From Candidatus Scybalocola faecavium (lineage in GTDB: Bacteria; Bacillota; Clostridia; Lachnospirales; Lachnospiraceae): DNA of 64,000 nt. The stretch spans positions 23,845-87,844 of the forward strand of contig DVFP01000021.1 in NCBI GenBank assembly GCA_018713145.1. Reading direction: 5' to 3'. This document shows, piece after piece, positions 17,362-25,685 of this stretch; the stretch's first letter is position 1, and each line of letters opens with the position of its first letter. The position numbers and the translations under genes were made by a program. Below the pieces are notes generated by a model that saw only the letters and a program-made list of their open reading frames with translations, did no database searches and was not told where the DNA came from.

Positions 17362-20145
17362 TTAAAAGGGACGATTAAAATCTCCGGTTTTAGTAAACCG
17401 CAGAGACTTAAGTTCCATACCGGACATGGAGAAATACAGCTTAATATAATGATTTCTTCCGAAGATGACTCCCAGGTCTAAAGCCTGCTCCTGCCACTGC
17501 TTATCAGAGCCGTGGATGTTAAATGTTCCCTTGAGCTGGTTGTCATAAAAGACGGAGACAGACATTTGAGCCAGTTCCTGAGTATCTTCTTTAGCCTTCA
17601 TTTGGGCAGATAATTGATAGATTCCGGGAATATCACAGGTAATACCAAAAACCTCTGTATGTCCCTGGTCTGTAGATACCTGGGACATATCAAGAACTGT
17701 GTCCTCTGTGATCTCATGATAAATCACCTGGGCACCGAAATCCATGCTGGACGCCTGTTCGCCGACAACCGTAAGATCATCCTCCGGTGTGCGGCCGAGA
17801 TACCGGTCCATAACCGGGGAACGCATGATCACACGGCAGATATTTGCGGCACATCTCTGGAACTCTCCAAGGGTCGTTTGGCCGGACTGAAGAGATTCCA
17901 TGGAATTATCTCCCATAGAGTTCGAAGCAGAGTCCGGAACAACCATAAACAGGTCATTTTGTGCCCGTACCATAATTCCGGTATTTTTCGGAGATGCTTC
18001 TTCCCCTTCCTCATTCATAGGAGCCCACCAGTCGGTCATGACTAAGCCTTCAAAGCCCCACTGATTTCTTAAAACTTCTGTGACCAGATCATAATTTCCG
18101 GCAGTCCAAATGCCGTTAATGCCGCCGTAGGTGGTCATGATGGAGTAGGCGCCGCCATCTTTAACAGCCATTTCAAAGCCTTTCAGATAAATCTCCCGAA
18201 GGGCTCTTTCAGAAACAACGGCATCCGTCAGGCGGCGGTGATGTTCCTGATTGTTGCAGGCAAAGTGCTTCACTGTGCCGGTGACCCCTGCATATCCCAT
18301 GCCTTTGACCTGAGCGGCGGCCATGGTTCCTGTCACATAAGGATCCTCGGAAATATATTCAAAGTTACGGCCGTTTAAAGGATTTCTGTGAATGTTAATG
18401 CCAGGCCCCAGCAGTGTGTCAATATGGTTTTTCCTAAGTTCCATGCCTTCCATCTGATAAAGCTCTTCTACCAGAGGAATATTAAAGGTACAGCCAAGGC
18501 ATGTACCGTTTGGCATGGCAAAAGCAGTAGAGCCGCAGTCCATACGGATGCCGGAAGGACCGTCAGCGCAGCAGCCGGCAGGAATACCAAAATGCTCCAG
18601 ACTTTCAGTAACGCCGCCAAAGGCTCCTGCGGTTCCCGGAGTTACCTTAGGGCTGCACATACCTTCGCCCCGGACGATGCATGTAAGGTCTTCCTTAGAG
18701 AGCTGGGCAATAAAAGTATCCATGGAAATCTTTCCGTCATAGACGTCGGCCAGTTTATATCCCTGATCACCGGTATAAGCTATATCTGCCGGGCGGGCGT
18801 TGATCCTCCGATCTTTTGGGGAAATGGTCCGCAAAGGTGCCGGTTCACTGGATAAAGTATAGGCGCCGTTTTCAAACACAGGCTTAAACCGGTCAAAGGC
18901 CTTAATGGGCGCAAGAGCTTCAGCAAGTTCCTGGGTCACGGTGTTTTCCTGAACGTGGAAAGTTCCGGCCAGTTGAGTATCTCTGACGCTTGTGCCGGCA
19001 TAAATGGAGTATTCTCCGGCTTCCAGAACAAAGCAGGATTTATGTCCCGTGGATCCGCTGTCATCGTAGGAGGCCAGAGCGGACTTTTCAATGGAGAAAT
19101 GAAGGGTCTGGCTGTCTCCGGGCATAAGCTCCTGAGTCTTTGCGTAGGCTTTTAATTCAAGGGCAGGCTTTCCAAGAGCTCCCTGAGGAGCGCTGACATA
19201 AAGCTGGATCACTTCCTTGCCTTTATATGTACCGGTATTTTTTACACAAACATCTGTGGAAATAAGGTTGGCGTCCTCTTTAAAGTCGGTTACCTGTACA
19301 TCAAAGGTTGTATAAGATAAGCCGAAACCAAAGGGGTATAAGACCGTATCTTTGGCAAAGGTTTCAAAATACCGATAGCCCACATAAATGTCTTCCTGGT
19401 AAACATTTACCCAGTCATCCCCAAAGTTTTTCGTAGACGGATAGTCGTTAATGTCCCGGGCAATAGTGTCGGTGAGCTTTCCGCAGGGAGAAACATTTCC
19501 CACGAGAACGTCTAAGACGCCGTTTCCACCTTCCTGGCCGCCCTGCCATGCATAAAGCACTGCAGAAGGATCATAAGCCTCCATCCATTTCATATCAATG
19601 ATATTTCCCACATTTAAGATCACAGCCACCTTTTTAAATGCGCTGCATACCTTTTTCAGCATATCTTCTTCCACTGGGGTTAAAAGATAACTGCCTTCAG
19701 CCACTTTTGTATCCTGATCCTCACCGGCAGTACGGCCGATGATCACCAGGGCTATATCGGATGTTTGGGCTGCTTTTGCCACAATATCCTCTGTTAAAGG
19801 CATTTCCTCCTGGGACCAGGGTTCCTGTCCCCAGCCGGCGCCTTTGTCAAAGGGATGGTCTTTGATCCACTCTTCGTAAATGCCCATAAGCTCTTCATTT
19901 AAGCAAATATCCTCACAGCTTTTCAAGGCGTCTAAAATACCGGTCACATAGGTGGTATTAACCAGGCCTCCGGAACCGGTGCCGCTTTTATAATAGGAAA
20001 AAGCGATGCGCCCAAATACAGATACACGTGTGTTTTTGGTCAGTGGAAGGGTGTTGTTTTCATTTTTTAACAGGACACATCCTTCCGCAGCGGCCTGCCG
20101 TGCCAAAGCTGCATATTTGTCCATATCCAATGTGTACTTTGCCAT
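17362..20145 (-). CDS. Glycoside hydrolase family 3 beta-glucosidase, domain-swapped order
   Basis: A 927-residue intracellular retaining beta-glycosidase. Domain order is reversed from the common form: a GH3 C-terminal-type alpha/beta domain opens the protein (EGCVLLKNENNTLPL, residues about 20-36), then a fibronectin-III-like domain (FGFGLSYTTFDVQV near 275), then the (beta/alpha)8 domain (DGPSGIRMDCG, KHFACNNQEHHRR near 626) with nucleophile Asp in GLVMTDWWAP (about residue 704). A C-terminal beta-sandwich, possibly carbohydrate binding, follows (about 780-927). This permuted order is known in some rumen and gut clostridial glucosidases. The ATG has TGGAGGAATAC upstream. It stands alone; the AEC transporter upstream is on the same strand. 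Confidence 0.93.
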   Translation of the reverse strand: MAKYTLDMDKYAALARQAAAEGCVLLKNENNTLPLTKNTRVSVFGRIAFSYYKSGTGSGGLVNTTYVTGILDALKSCEDICLNEELMGIYEEWIKDHPFDKGAGWGQEPWSQEEMPLTEDIVAKAAQTSDIALVIIGRTAGEDQDTKVAEGSYLLTPVEEDMLKKVCSAFKKVAVILNVGNIIDMKWMEAYDPSAVLYAWQGGQEGGNGVLDVLVGNVSPCGKLTDTIARDINDYPSTKNFGDDWVNVYQEDIYVGYRYFETFAKDTVLYPFGFGLSYTTFDVQVTDFKEDANLISTDVCVKNTGTYKGKEVIQLYVSAPQGALGKPALELKAYAKTQELMPGDSQTLHFSIEKSALASYDDSGSTGHKSCFVLEAGEYSIYAGTSVRDTQLAGTFHVQENTVTQELAEALAPIKAFDRFKPVFENGAYTLSSEPAPLRTISPKDRRINARPADIAYTGDQGYKLADVYDGKISMDTFIAQLSKEDLTCIVRGEGMCSPKVTPGTAGAFGGVTESLEHFGIPAGCCADGPSGIRMDCGSTAFAMPNGTCLGCTFNIPLVEELYQMEGMELRKNHIDTLLGPGINIHRNPLNGRNFEYISEDPYVTGTMAAAQVKGMGYAGVTGTVKHFACNNQEHHRRLTDAVVSERALREIYLKGFEMAVKDGGAYSIMTTYGGINGIWTAGNYDLVTEVLRNQWGFEGLVMTDWWAPMNEEGEEASPKNTGIMVRAQNDLFMVVPDSASNSMGDNSMESLQSGQTTLGEFQRCAANICRVIMRSPVMDRYLGRTPEDDLTVVGEQASSMDFGAQVIYHEITEDTVLDMSQVSTDQGHTEVFGITCDIPGIYQLSAQMKAKEDTQELAQMSVSVFYDNQLKGTFNIHGSDKQWQEQALDLGVIFGRNHYIKLYFSMSGMELKSLRFTKTGDFNRPF

Positions 20146-20266
20146 AGTATTCCTCCATCATTTATGTCCTGAAATTTTCGGACAGATTTGCATGATTAGT
20201 ATAGCACACCCCGGTCAAGCGCCGCAATCCTATTCTTTACTTAAATATACCGGATATGTAACAGGG

Positions 20267-20302
20267 TGTTAGTGTTTACTGGCTTGCCAGTAAACACTAA
20301 CA
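20267..20302. promoter_or_regulatory. Perfect 36-bp palindrome (17-bp arms)
   Basis: TGTTAGTGTTTACTGGC (20267-20283), two-base loop, then its exact complement (20286-20302). It lies 8 nt past the AEC stop and about 120 nt upstream of the GH3 start on the minus strand. No T-run follows on the minus strand, so it is either an atypical terminator or an operator for the GH3 gene. Confidence 0.6.
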
Positions 20303-20309
20303 ACAGCGG

Positions 20310-21233
20310 CTACACCATGTAAAGGGTGACCATTAAAGGCATGGTAACGATGCACACCAGGGTGGTGAGCACATTAATAGAGCTGGCATAGGCGGCGTCC
20401 TGGTGATAGATCTGAGCCATTTGGGTCACAGTCACCGCTGACGGGGTGATGACAGCCAGAAGGCTGATCAGCAGGATGGTCTGGGTGTTCTCCATAGGGA
20501 TCACAGCGGCTAAAAGCCGCAGGGCGATCAGGACGATGCCGGGGAGAAGGATCATTTTTAAAAAGGTAATCAGATAGATCCGTTTATTGGAAAAGACTTC
20601 TTTCCACCGGACAGCCCCTAAAAGCATGCCGATCATGATCATACTTACCGGACCGATCAGGGAGGCCAGAGAATCTAAAGTATCGGACAGAATGGAGGGC
20701 AGGGAAATCTGTCCCAGGAAAAGCACCATGCCAATAATAATGGAAATAAGATTAATATTGGTGAGGATTTTTTTCAGATTGATCCCGGCCTTTCCCTGCA
20801 TAAGTGACTGGCCGTGGGTCCACATGATCACCATCTGGACGCACAAAAACGCGCTGGCATAGATCACCCACTCTTTTCCCAGGACCGCAGTAACCAGGGG
20901 GATAATAAGATTTCCCGAATTAGAGTAAATCAGTGACGCCTTTTCCACCCGGCCCAGCTTCCAGATCTTCTGACAGATAAAAGTTATAAGAAACAGAAGG
21001 ATATGGATGAAAATGGCAGCGCCTACAGCCAGAAGAAATCCATCCCGTATTTGTGGGGAATAGTCGATCTGGAAGGCGTTAATAATGACGCATGGCAGGA
21101 TAATATAAATAGAAATAACAGATAAGGTCTGACTTTCCCCGGAGCAAAGAAGGCCAAGCTTTACCAGTGCGTATCCGCAGCCCATCATTAAAAAAAGAAT
21201 AATGATCTGGCGGGTCAAGAGCAGTGGGATCAT
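20310..21233 (-). CDS. AEC family transporter
   Basis: A 307-residue membrane protein of the auxin efflux carrier family with about ten hydrophobic segments arranged as two five-helix halves (for example IIILFLMMGCGYALVKLG at the start, ISIYIILPCVIINAFQI, and VITPSAVTVTQMAQIY near the end). Bacterial members export or import organic anions such as malate. ATG has AAGGAGGTAA upstream. It precedes the GH3 gene on the same strand but a long palindrome separates them. Substrate not predictable. Confidence 0.9.
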   Translation of the reverse strand: MIPLLLTRQIIILFLMMGCGYALVKLGLLCSGESQTLSVISIYIILPCVIINAFQIDYSPQIRDGFLLAVGAAIFIHILLFLITFICQKIWKLGRVEKASLIYSNSGNLIIPLVTAVLGKEWVIYASAFLCVQMVIMWTHGQSLMQGKAGINLKKILTNINLISIIIGMVLFLGQISLPSILSDTLDSLASLIGPVSMIMIGMLLGAVRWKEVFSNKRIYLITFLKMILLPGIVLIALRLLAAVIPMENTQTILLISLLAVITPSAVTVTQMAQIYHQDAAYASSINVLTTLVCIVTMPLMVTLYMV

Positions 21234-21377
21234 AGGAAAATTACCTCCTTAAAGTTTCGTTGTCGCAGGTATAACCGATGCCTATGAGGCTATTATATCA
21301 TGTCCGCTGTCTCTGTCCAAAGAAAATCTTTTAATTATAAATGTGAAGTGATATACTGATGATATAGCTTCACGGCA

Positions 21378-21407
21378 GCCGGAAAAACCTGCTGTTTCCG
21401 GCGTAAG
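21378..21407. repeat. Short hairpin repeat, copy 1 (GCCGGAAA-N9-TTTCCGGC-GTAAG)
   Basis: Arms 21378-21385 and 21395-21402 with a 9-nt loop, followed by GTAAGGAAG. The same arms, loop length and flank occur at 43376-43405. It sits in the leader of the ABC-F gene. Confidence 0.6.
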
Positions 21408-21450
21408 GAAGAATAACAGGAAAGATGGTGCATCCAAAAGAGGAATACTT

Positions 21451-23310
21451 ATGCTTTATAAAATGAACGACGTAACATTAAGCGCCGGGGGAGAAACGAT
21501 CCTGGATCATGTGGATTTTTTCATCCGGGGCAATGAAAAAATTGCCGTGGTCGGACGCAATGGAGCGGGAAAGTCTACACTGCTGAAAGTCATCTGTGGA
21601 GAACTGACGCCGGACCGGGATGACCGGCGGTTTGAGCCGGGAATTTACAAATCCAGAAATGTAACAGTAGGGATGCTTTCCCAAAATGTGTTTCATGAGC
21701 CCCAGATGACCCTGGAGGCTTATTTGGACCAGCGATTAAAGGCCCTGGGACAGGAATATGAGGCAGCCATGGCGTATAAGCAGGCATTTGACCGGAGTCT
21801 GACCCGCCTGGGATTTTTAGTGGAGGATCAGGCCCGAAAACTGGAAGATTTTTCCGGGGGACAGCAGACAAAGCTGGCGTTGATCTTTCTTTTCCTGGAA
21901 AAACCGGATATTCTCCTTTTAGATGAGCCAACCAATCATCTGGATATGGAAGCTTTGGAATGGCTGGAGGAAAACATCCGCTCCTACGAAAAGGCAGTAG
22001 TCATGGTCAGCCATGACCGGTTTTTCCTGGATCAGACCGCCCAGATCGTCTATGAGCTGAGCCGGGGGAAGCTGACCCGGTATGTGGGGAATTATAGTCA
22101 GTACCGGACCCAGAAGCTTAAAAATATGGAGCAGGAGAAAAAGGCCTATGAGCGGCAGCAGGCGGAAATCGCCAGACAAAATGAGCTGATCCGCCGGTTT
22201 AAAAACAAGCCTAAGAAAGCGGCTTTTGCCCGCTCCCGGAAGAAAATGCTGGAGCGGATGAAGCTGATTCCCAAGCCTGTGGGGGAGGAGGGGCATATTT
22301 TTACCGGGGAGATCCTTCCGGAGCGCCGGGGAAATAAATGGGTCATGGAGTGCGACCATTTAGTCCTTGGATATGACCAGCCTCTGCTGGATCTGTCCTG
22401 GCGTCTGCGCCGGGGACAGAAGGTAGGGCTTATCGGGCCTAACGGCGCGGGAAAGACCACTTTTTTAAAGACCTTAACCGGGCAGATCGAGCCATTGGCG
22501 GGAAAGTATAGCTTAGGCAGTGATATTTCCGTGGGATATTTTGATCAGAAAAGCGCCCAGATCGTTTCTGAAAAAACAGTGGCCGACCATTTTTATGACC
22601 AGTTTCCGTCACTGACTAAAAAGGAGGTTTATCAGACTCTGGGGGCCTATCTTTTAGGAGGCAGTATGGCTTCCCGGAGAGTGTGCGATCTGTCCGGAGG
22701 TGAAAAGGCCCGTCTGGTCCTTTGCGAGCTCCTTCAGAGCCGGCCAAATTTCCTTGTGCTGGATGAGCCGACCAACCATATGGATATTCCGGCTAAGGAA
22801 ACGTTAGAGTCTGCCTTTAAGGCCTACAAGGGGACCATCCTTTTTGTGTCTCATGACCGGTACTTTATTTCCCAGGTGGCGGATGCCCTTCTGATCTTTG
22901 AAGACCAGAAGGCTCGGTATTATCCTTTTGGATATAACCATTATGTCCAGAGGAAGCAGTCCATGGCCGGAGGCGATGGGGATCTGAGAGCCAGGCTGGA
23001 TGCTCAGGAGGCAGCTATGATCGCCGGACTTCGGGCTGTGCCTGAGGCAGAGCGCCATCAGCTTCGGGAGATTGGAACCCAGGAAGCCTACGAGGACTGG
23101 CAGATGCGCCTCGCCCTGGAGGATATGGCCCAGTGCCAGGCCAAGGCAGAGGCCCTTTGGGAAAGACTGTGTGAGTGTTGGGATGAAAGGTCAAAGGCCA
23201 TGTATGAGGAAGCGGCGGCCCGGTGGCAGGAGGCCTGCCTTCACTGGTATGACGTTTACCTGGAAACAGAGCCGAGGGAGGAAAATGATGAAGAAGATCC
23301 AAATACCTGA
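21451..23310 (+). CDS. ABC-F family ATPase
   Basis: A 619-residue soluble protein with two ABC ATPase domains and no membrane segment. Walker A motifs are at about residues 36-43 (GRNGAGKS) and 329-336 (GPNGAGKT); signatures FSGGQQTKL near 133 and LSGGEKARL near 415; Walker B with DEPTNHLD/DEPTNHMD near 156 and 440. Between the domains is the charged P-site tRNA interaction-type linker rich in Lys/Arg/Gln (about 210-270). The C-terminal tail (about 500-619) is helical and acidic. ABC-F proteins act on the ribosome in translation control or antibiotic protection; which of these applies is not resolved. The stop overlaps the start of the CCA enzyme gene. Confidence 0.93.
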   Translation: MLYKMNDVTLSAGGETILDHVDFFIRGNEKIAVVGRNGAGKSTLLKVICGELTPDRDDRRFEPGIYKSRNVTVGMLSQNVFHEPQMTLEAYLDQRLKALGQEYEAAMAYKQAFDRSLTRLGFLVEDQARKLEDFSGGQQTKLALIFLFLEKPDILLLDEPTNHLDMEALEWLEENIRSYEKAVVMVSHDRFFLDQTAQIVYELSRGKLTRYVGNYSQYRTQKLKNMEQEKKAYERQQAEIARQNELIRRFKNKPKKAAFARSRKKMLERMKLIPKPVGEEGHIFTGEILPERRGNKWVMECDHLVLGYDQPLLDLSWRLRRGQKVGLIGPNGAGKTTFLKTLTGQIEPLAGKYSLGSDISVGYFDQKSAQIVSEKTVADHFYDQFPSLTKKEVYQTLGAYLLGGSMASRRVCDLSGGEKARLVLCELLQSRPNFLVLDEPTNHMDIPAKETLESAFKAYKGTILFVSHDRYFISQVADALLIFEDQKARYYPFGYNHYVQRKQSMAGGDGDLRARLDAQEAAMIAGLRAVPEAERHQLREIGTQEAYEDWQMRLALEDMAQCQAKAEALWERLCECWDERSKAMYEEAAARWQEACLHWYDVYLETEPREENDEEDPNT

Positions 23311-24673
23311 AAAAGTGGCATATATTATAAGAAATCTGGAGGAAAATGGCTATGAGGCTTATGCGGTTGGAGGCTGTGTTCGGGACAGTCTTTTGGGACG
23401 GGAACCTGGAGACTGGGATATTACCACTTCCGCAGCTCCATGGCAGGTCAAGGCAGTATTTCCCCGGACCATTGATACAGGGATCCAGCACGGGACAGTG
23501 ACAGTGATGCTGGATAAGGAGGGCTTTGAGGTGACCACTTATCGCATTGACGGGGAGTATGAGGACAGCAGACATCCGAAAAATGTTTCCTTTACTTCAA
23601 ATTTAAAGGAAGATCTGGCCCGACGGGATTTTACCATTAATGCCATGGCTTATAATCCCGGTACAGGTATTGTGGATCTGTACGGGGGCATGGAGGATCT
23701 GGAGAAAAAGATCATCCGGTGCGTTGGCACTCCGGATCACCGGTTTGACGAGGATGCCCTGCGGATGATGCGGGCCGTGCGTTTTGCGGCTCAGCTGGAT
23801 TTTGATGTGGAGGCGGACACCGCCCGGGCAGTCCGTAAAAAGGCACGATCTTTAAAAAAGATCAGTGCGGAGCGTATTGCCGCAGAACTGGTTAAGCTGG
23901 TAACATCCCCTCATCCGGAAAAACTGCATTTGGCCTGGGAGCTGGGCATTACCGGGGTGATCCTGCCGGAGTATGACCAGATCGTAGGTGTGGAGCAAAA
24001 TACCCCAAATCATATTTATACAGTAGATGTGCATACTTTAAAAGCTATGGAAAATATCCAGCCGGATCCGGTGCTGCGGCTGACCATGCTGTTTCATGAT
24101 CTGGGAAAGCCTGCTGTGAAAAAGACCCTTTACGGCCGGGACATTTTTTACCGTCATCCCGAGGTCAGCGCCAGGATGGCAAAGGATATATTAAAACGGT
24201 TAAAAATGGACAATGCTACCACGGACAAGGTGGTGCGCCTTGTAAAGTGGCACGGCCTTAAGTATGATGCCACACCGGTTCATGTGCGCCGGGCCCTGAA
24301 CCGGGTGGGGGACGATCTTTTTGAGGATTTTATTAAAGTTCAGCGGGCCGATGTTATGGCAAAAAGTCCTTCTGTGATCTTAAGAAAGCTGGAGCTTTTA
24401 GATGAAAAGGAAAAAATCTACCATGAGATTCTTGAGTCCGGCCAGTGCTACTGTATAAAAATGCTGGCAGTCAACGGCCGTGACCTGATCTCAGAAGGCA
24501 TTGCCCCGGGACCTTTACTGGGAGCAGTTTTAGACCGTCTTACAGAGCGGGTCATTGACGATCCGGCACTGAACATAAAGGAGACCCTTTTAAAGCTGGC
24601 TATGAAAGAAAAGGATAGTCCGGACATTTTTGAACCTAAAAAGGAATTTTTTTGGGAGGAGACAGGAAAGTAA
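23285..24673 (+). CDS. cca: CCA tRNA nucleotidyltransferase
   Basis: Adds or repairs the 3' CCA of tRNA using CTP and ATP. The 462 residues start with the class II nucleotidyltransferase head (AYAVGGCVRDSLLG, then GDWDITT with the metal-binding Asp pair), the tRNA-binding NAMAYNP...DLYGG and RFDEDALRMMRAVRFA motifs (about residues 115-165), and an HD domain with MLFHDLGKP near 263. The start ATGATG at 23285 follows GGGAGG and overlaps the ABC-F gene by 26 nt; a longer upstream frame lacks homology. The stop TAATG overlaps the next start. The HD domain is common in Firmicutes members and may carry phosphohydrolase activity. Confidence 0.95.
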   Translation: MMKKIQIPEKVAYIIRNLEENGYEAYAVGGCVRDSLLGREPGDWDITTSAAPWQVKAVFPRTIDTGIQHGTVTVMLDKEGFEVTTYRIDGEYEDSRHPKNVSFTSNLKEDLARRDFTINAMAYNPGTGIVDLYGGMEDLEKKIIRCVGTPDHRFDEDALRMMRAVRFAAQLDFDVEADTARAVRKKARSLKKISAERIAAELVKLVTSPHPEKLHLAWELGITGVILPEYDQIVGVEQNTPNHIYTVDVHTLKAMENIQPDPVLRLTMLFHDLGKPAVKKTLYGRDIFYRHPEVSARMAKDILKRLKMDNATTDKVVRLVKWHGLKYDATPVHVRRALNRVGDDLFEDFIKVQRADVMAKSPSVILRKLELLDEKEKIYHEILESGQCYCIKMLAVNGRDLISEGIAPGPLLGAVLDRLTERVIDDPALNIKETLLKLAMKEKDSPDIFEPKKEFFWEETGK

Positions 24674-25650
24674 TGAAGATTGGAACCATTGGCACAGGAG
24701 ACATTGCGGATAAGATTATTGAAAATATTCAAAAGACGAAACACCTGGAATGCGGGGCAGTGTATTCCCGGAGCCGGGAGAAGGGAGAGGCCCTGGCAAA
24801 AAAGCGGGGCATCCCTAAGGTCTATACAGATCTGGAGGCTATGATGGAAGATGATGAAATTGACATGATCTACATTGCCTCTCCTAACAGCCTTCATTAT
24901 GAACAGGCGCTTATGGCCCTGGAACACGGGAAACATGTGCTGTGTGAAAAGCCCATGACACCCTCCTATGACCAGACCCGGGCCCTGTTTGACCTGGCAG
25001 TTAAAAAGGGACTGTTTTGCTTTGAGGCCGTGACTATTGGCCATGCGCCAAACTTCCGCCTGGTAAAAGAGCATTTAAAGGATGTAGGGCGGGTGCGTCT
25101 TGTGCTTTGCTCCTACAGCCAGTATTCTTCCCGGTACACGCTTTTAAAAGAGGGCACAGTGACCAATGTTTTTGACCCGGCATTTTGCGGCGGCGCGCTG
25201 ATGGATATAAATTATTATAATATTTATGAAGTGACTGCCCTGTTTGGACGACCTCAGACGGTGGCTTATTATCCCAATCTTTATGAAAACGGAGTGGACA
25301 CTTCCGGCATTCTTATTATGACTTATCCGGATTTTGTGTGCCAGTGTACCGGGGCTAAGGACACCTGGGGCGTCAACAGTGTTCAGATCCAGGGGGAGGA
25401 CGGCTATATTTATGTGGAAGGGAGCACAAATGCCAGCGGTCCGGTGCGGGTGGTGACCCGGGAGCAGGAGGCCGTGTATGATCATCAGCCGGATGGTCAT
25501 CAGTGGTATTATGAGCTTTTAAGTCTGGATGAGATCATTGGCGCCATGGATATGGACCGGTGCCGGGAGCTGATGCAGGCCAGCCTGGATACAGCCTGGG
25601 TTTTAGAGCAGGCCAGAAATCCCAGATCGTCAAAGGATTTTTGTATGTAA
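24673..25650 (+). CDS. Gfo/Idh/MocA family oxidoreductase
   Basis: A 325-residue NAD(P)-dependent oxidoreductase. The Rossmann GTIGTGDIA fingerprint is at residues 4-12, the EKP motif of the family in VLCEKPM (about residue 95-101), and a C-terminal GFO/IDH beta-sheet domain follows (about 125-325, with DINYYNIYEVTALFG). Its ATG overlaps the CCA gene stop (TAATG) and lies just after GGAGGAGACAGG. Family members oxidise or reduce sugars, inositols and related compounds; the substrate here is unknown. It is translationally coupled to cca, with no obvious functional link. Confidence 0.9.
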   Translation: MKIGTIGTGDIADKIIENIQKTKHLECGAVYSRSREKGEALAKKRGIPKVYTDLEAMMEDDEIDMIYIASPNSLHYEQALMALEHGKHVLCEKPMTPSYDQTRALFDLAVKKGLFCFEAVTIGHAPNFRLVKEHLKDVGRVRLVLCSYSQYSSRYTLLKEGTVTNVFDPAFCGGALMDINYYNIYEVTALFGRPQTVAYYPNLYENGVDTSGILIMTYPDFVCQCTGAKDTWGVNSVQIQGEDGYIYVEGSTNASGPVRVVTREQEAVYDHQPDGHQWYYELLSLDEIIGAMDMDRCRELMQASLDTAWVLEQARNPRSSKDFCM

Positions 25651-25685
25651 CCAAACGGAATGGCTATGATAATGGTGGGGTTTTT

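Noticed and set aside
23072..23284. Longer start for the CCA enzyme
   Set aside because: The extra 71 codons lie in another frame over the ABC-F gene and have no homology; ATGATG at 23285 has the ribosome site.
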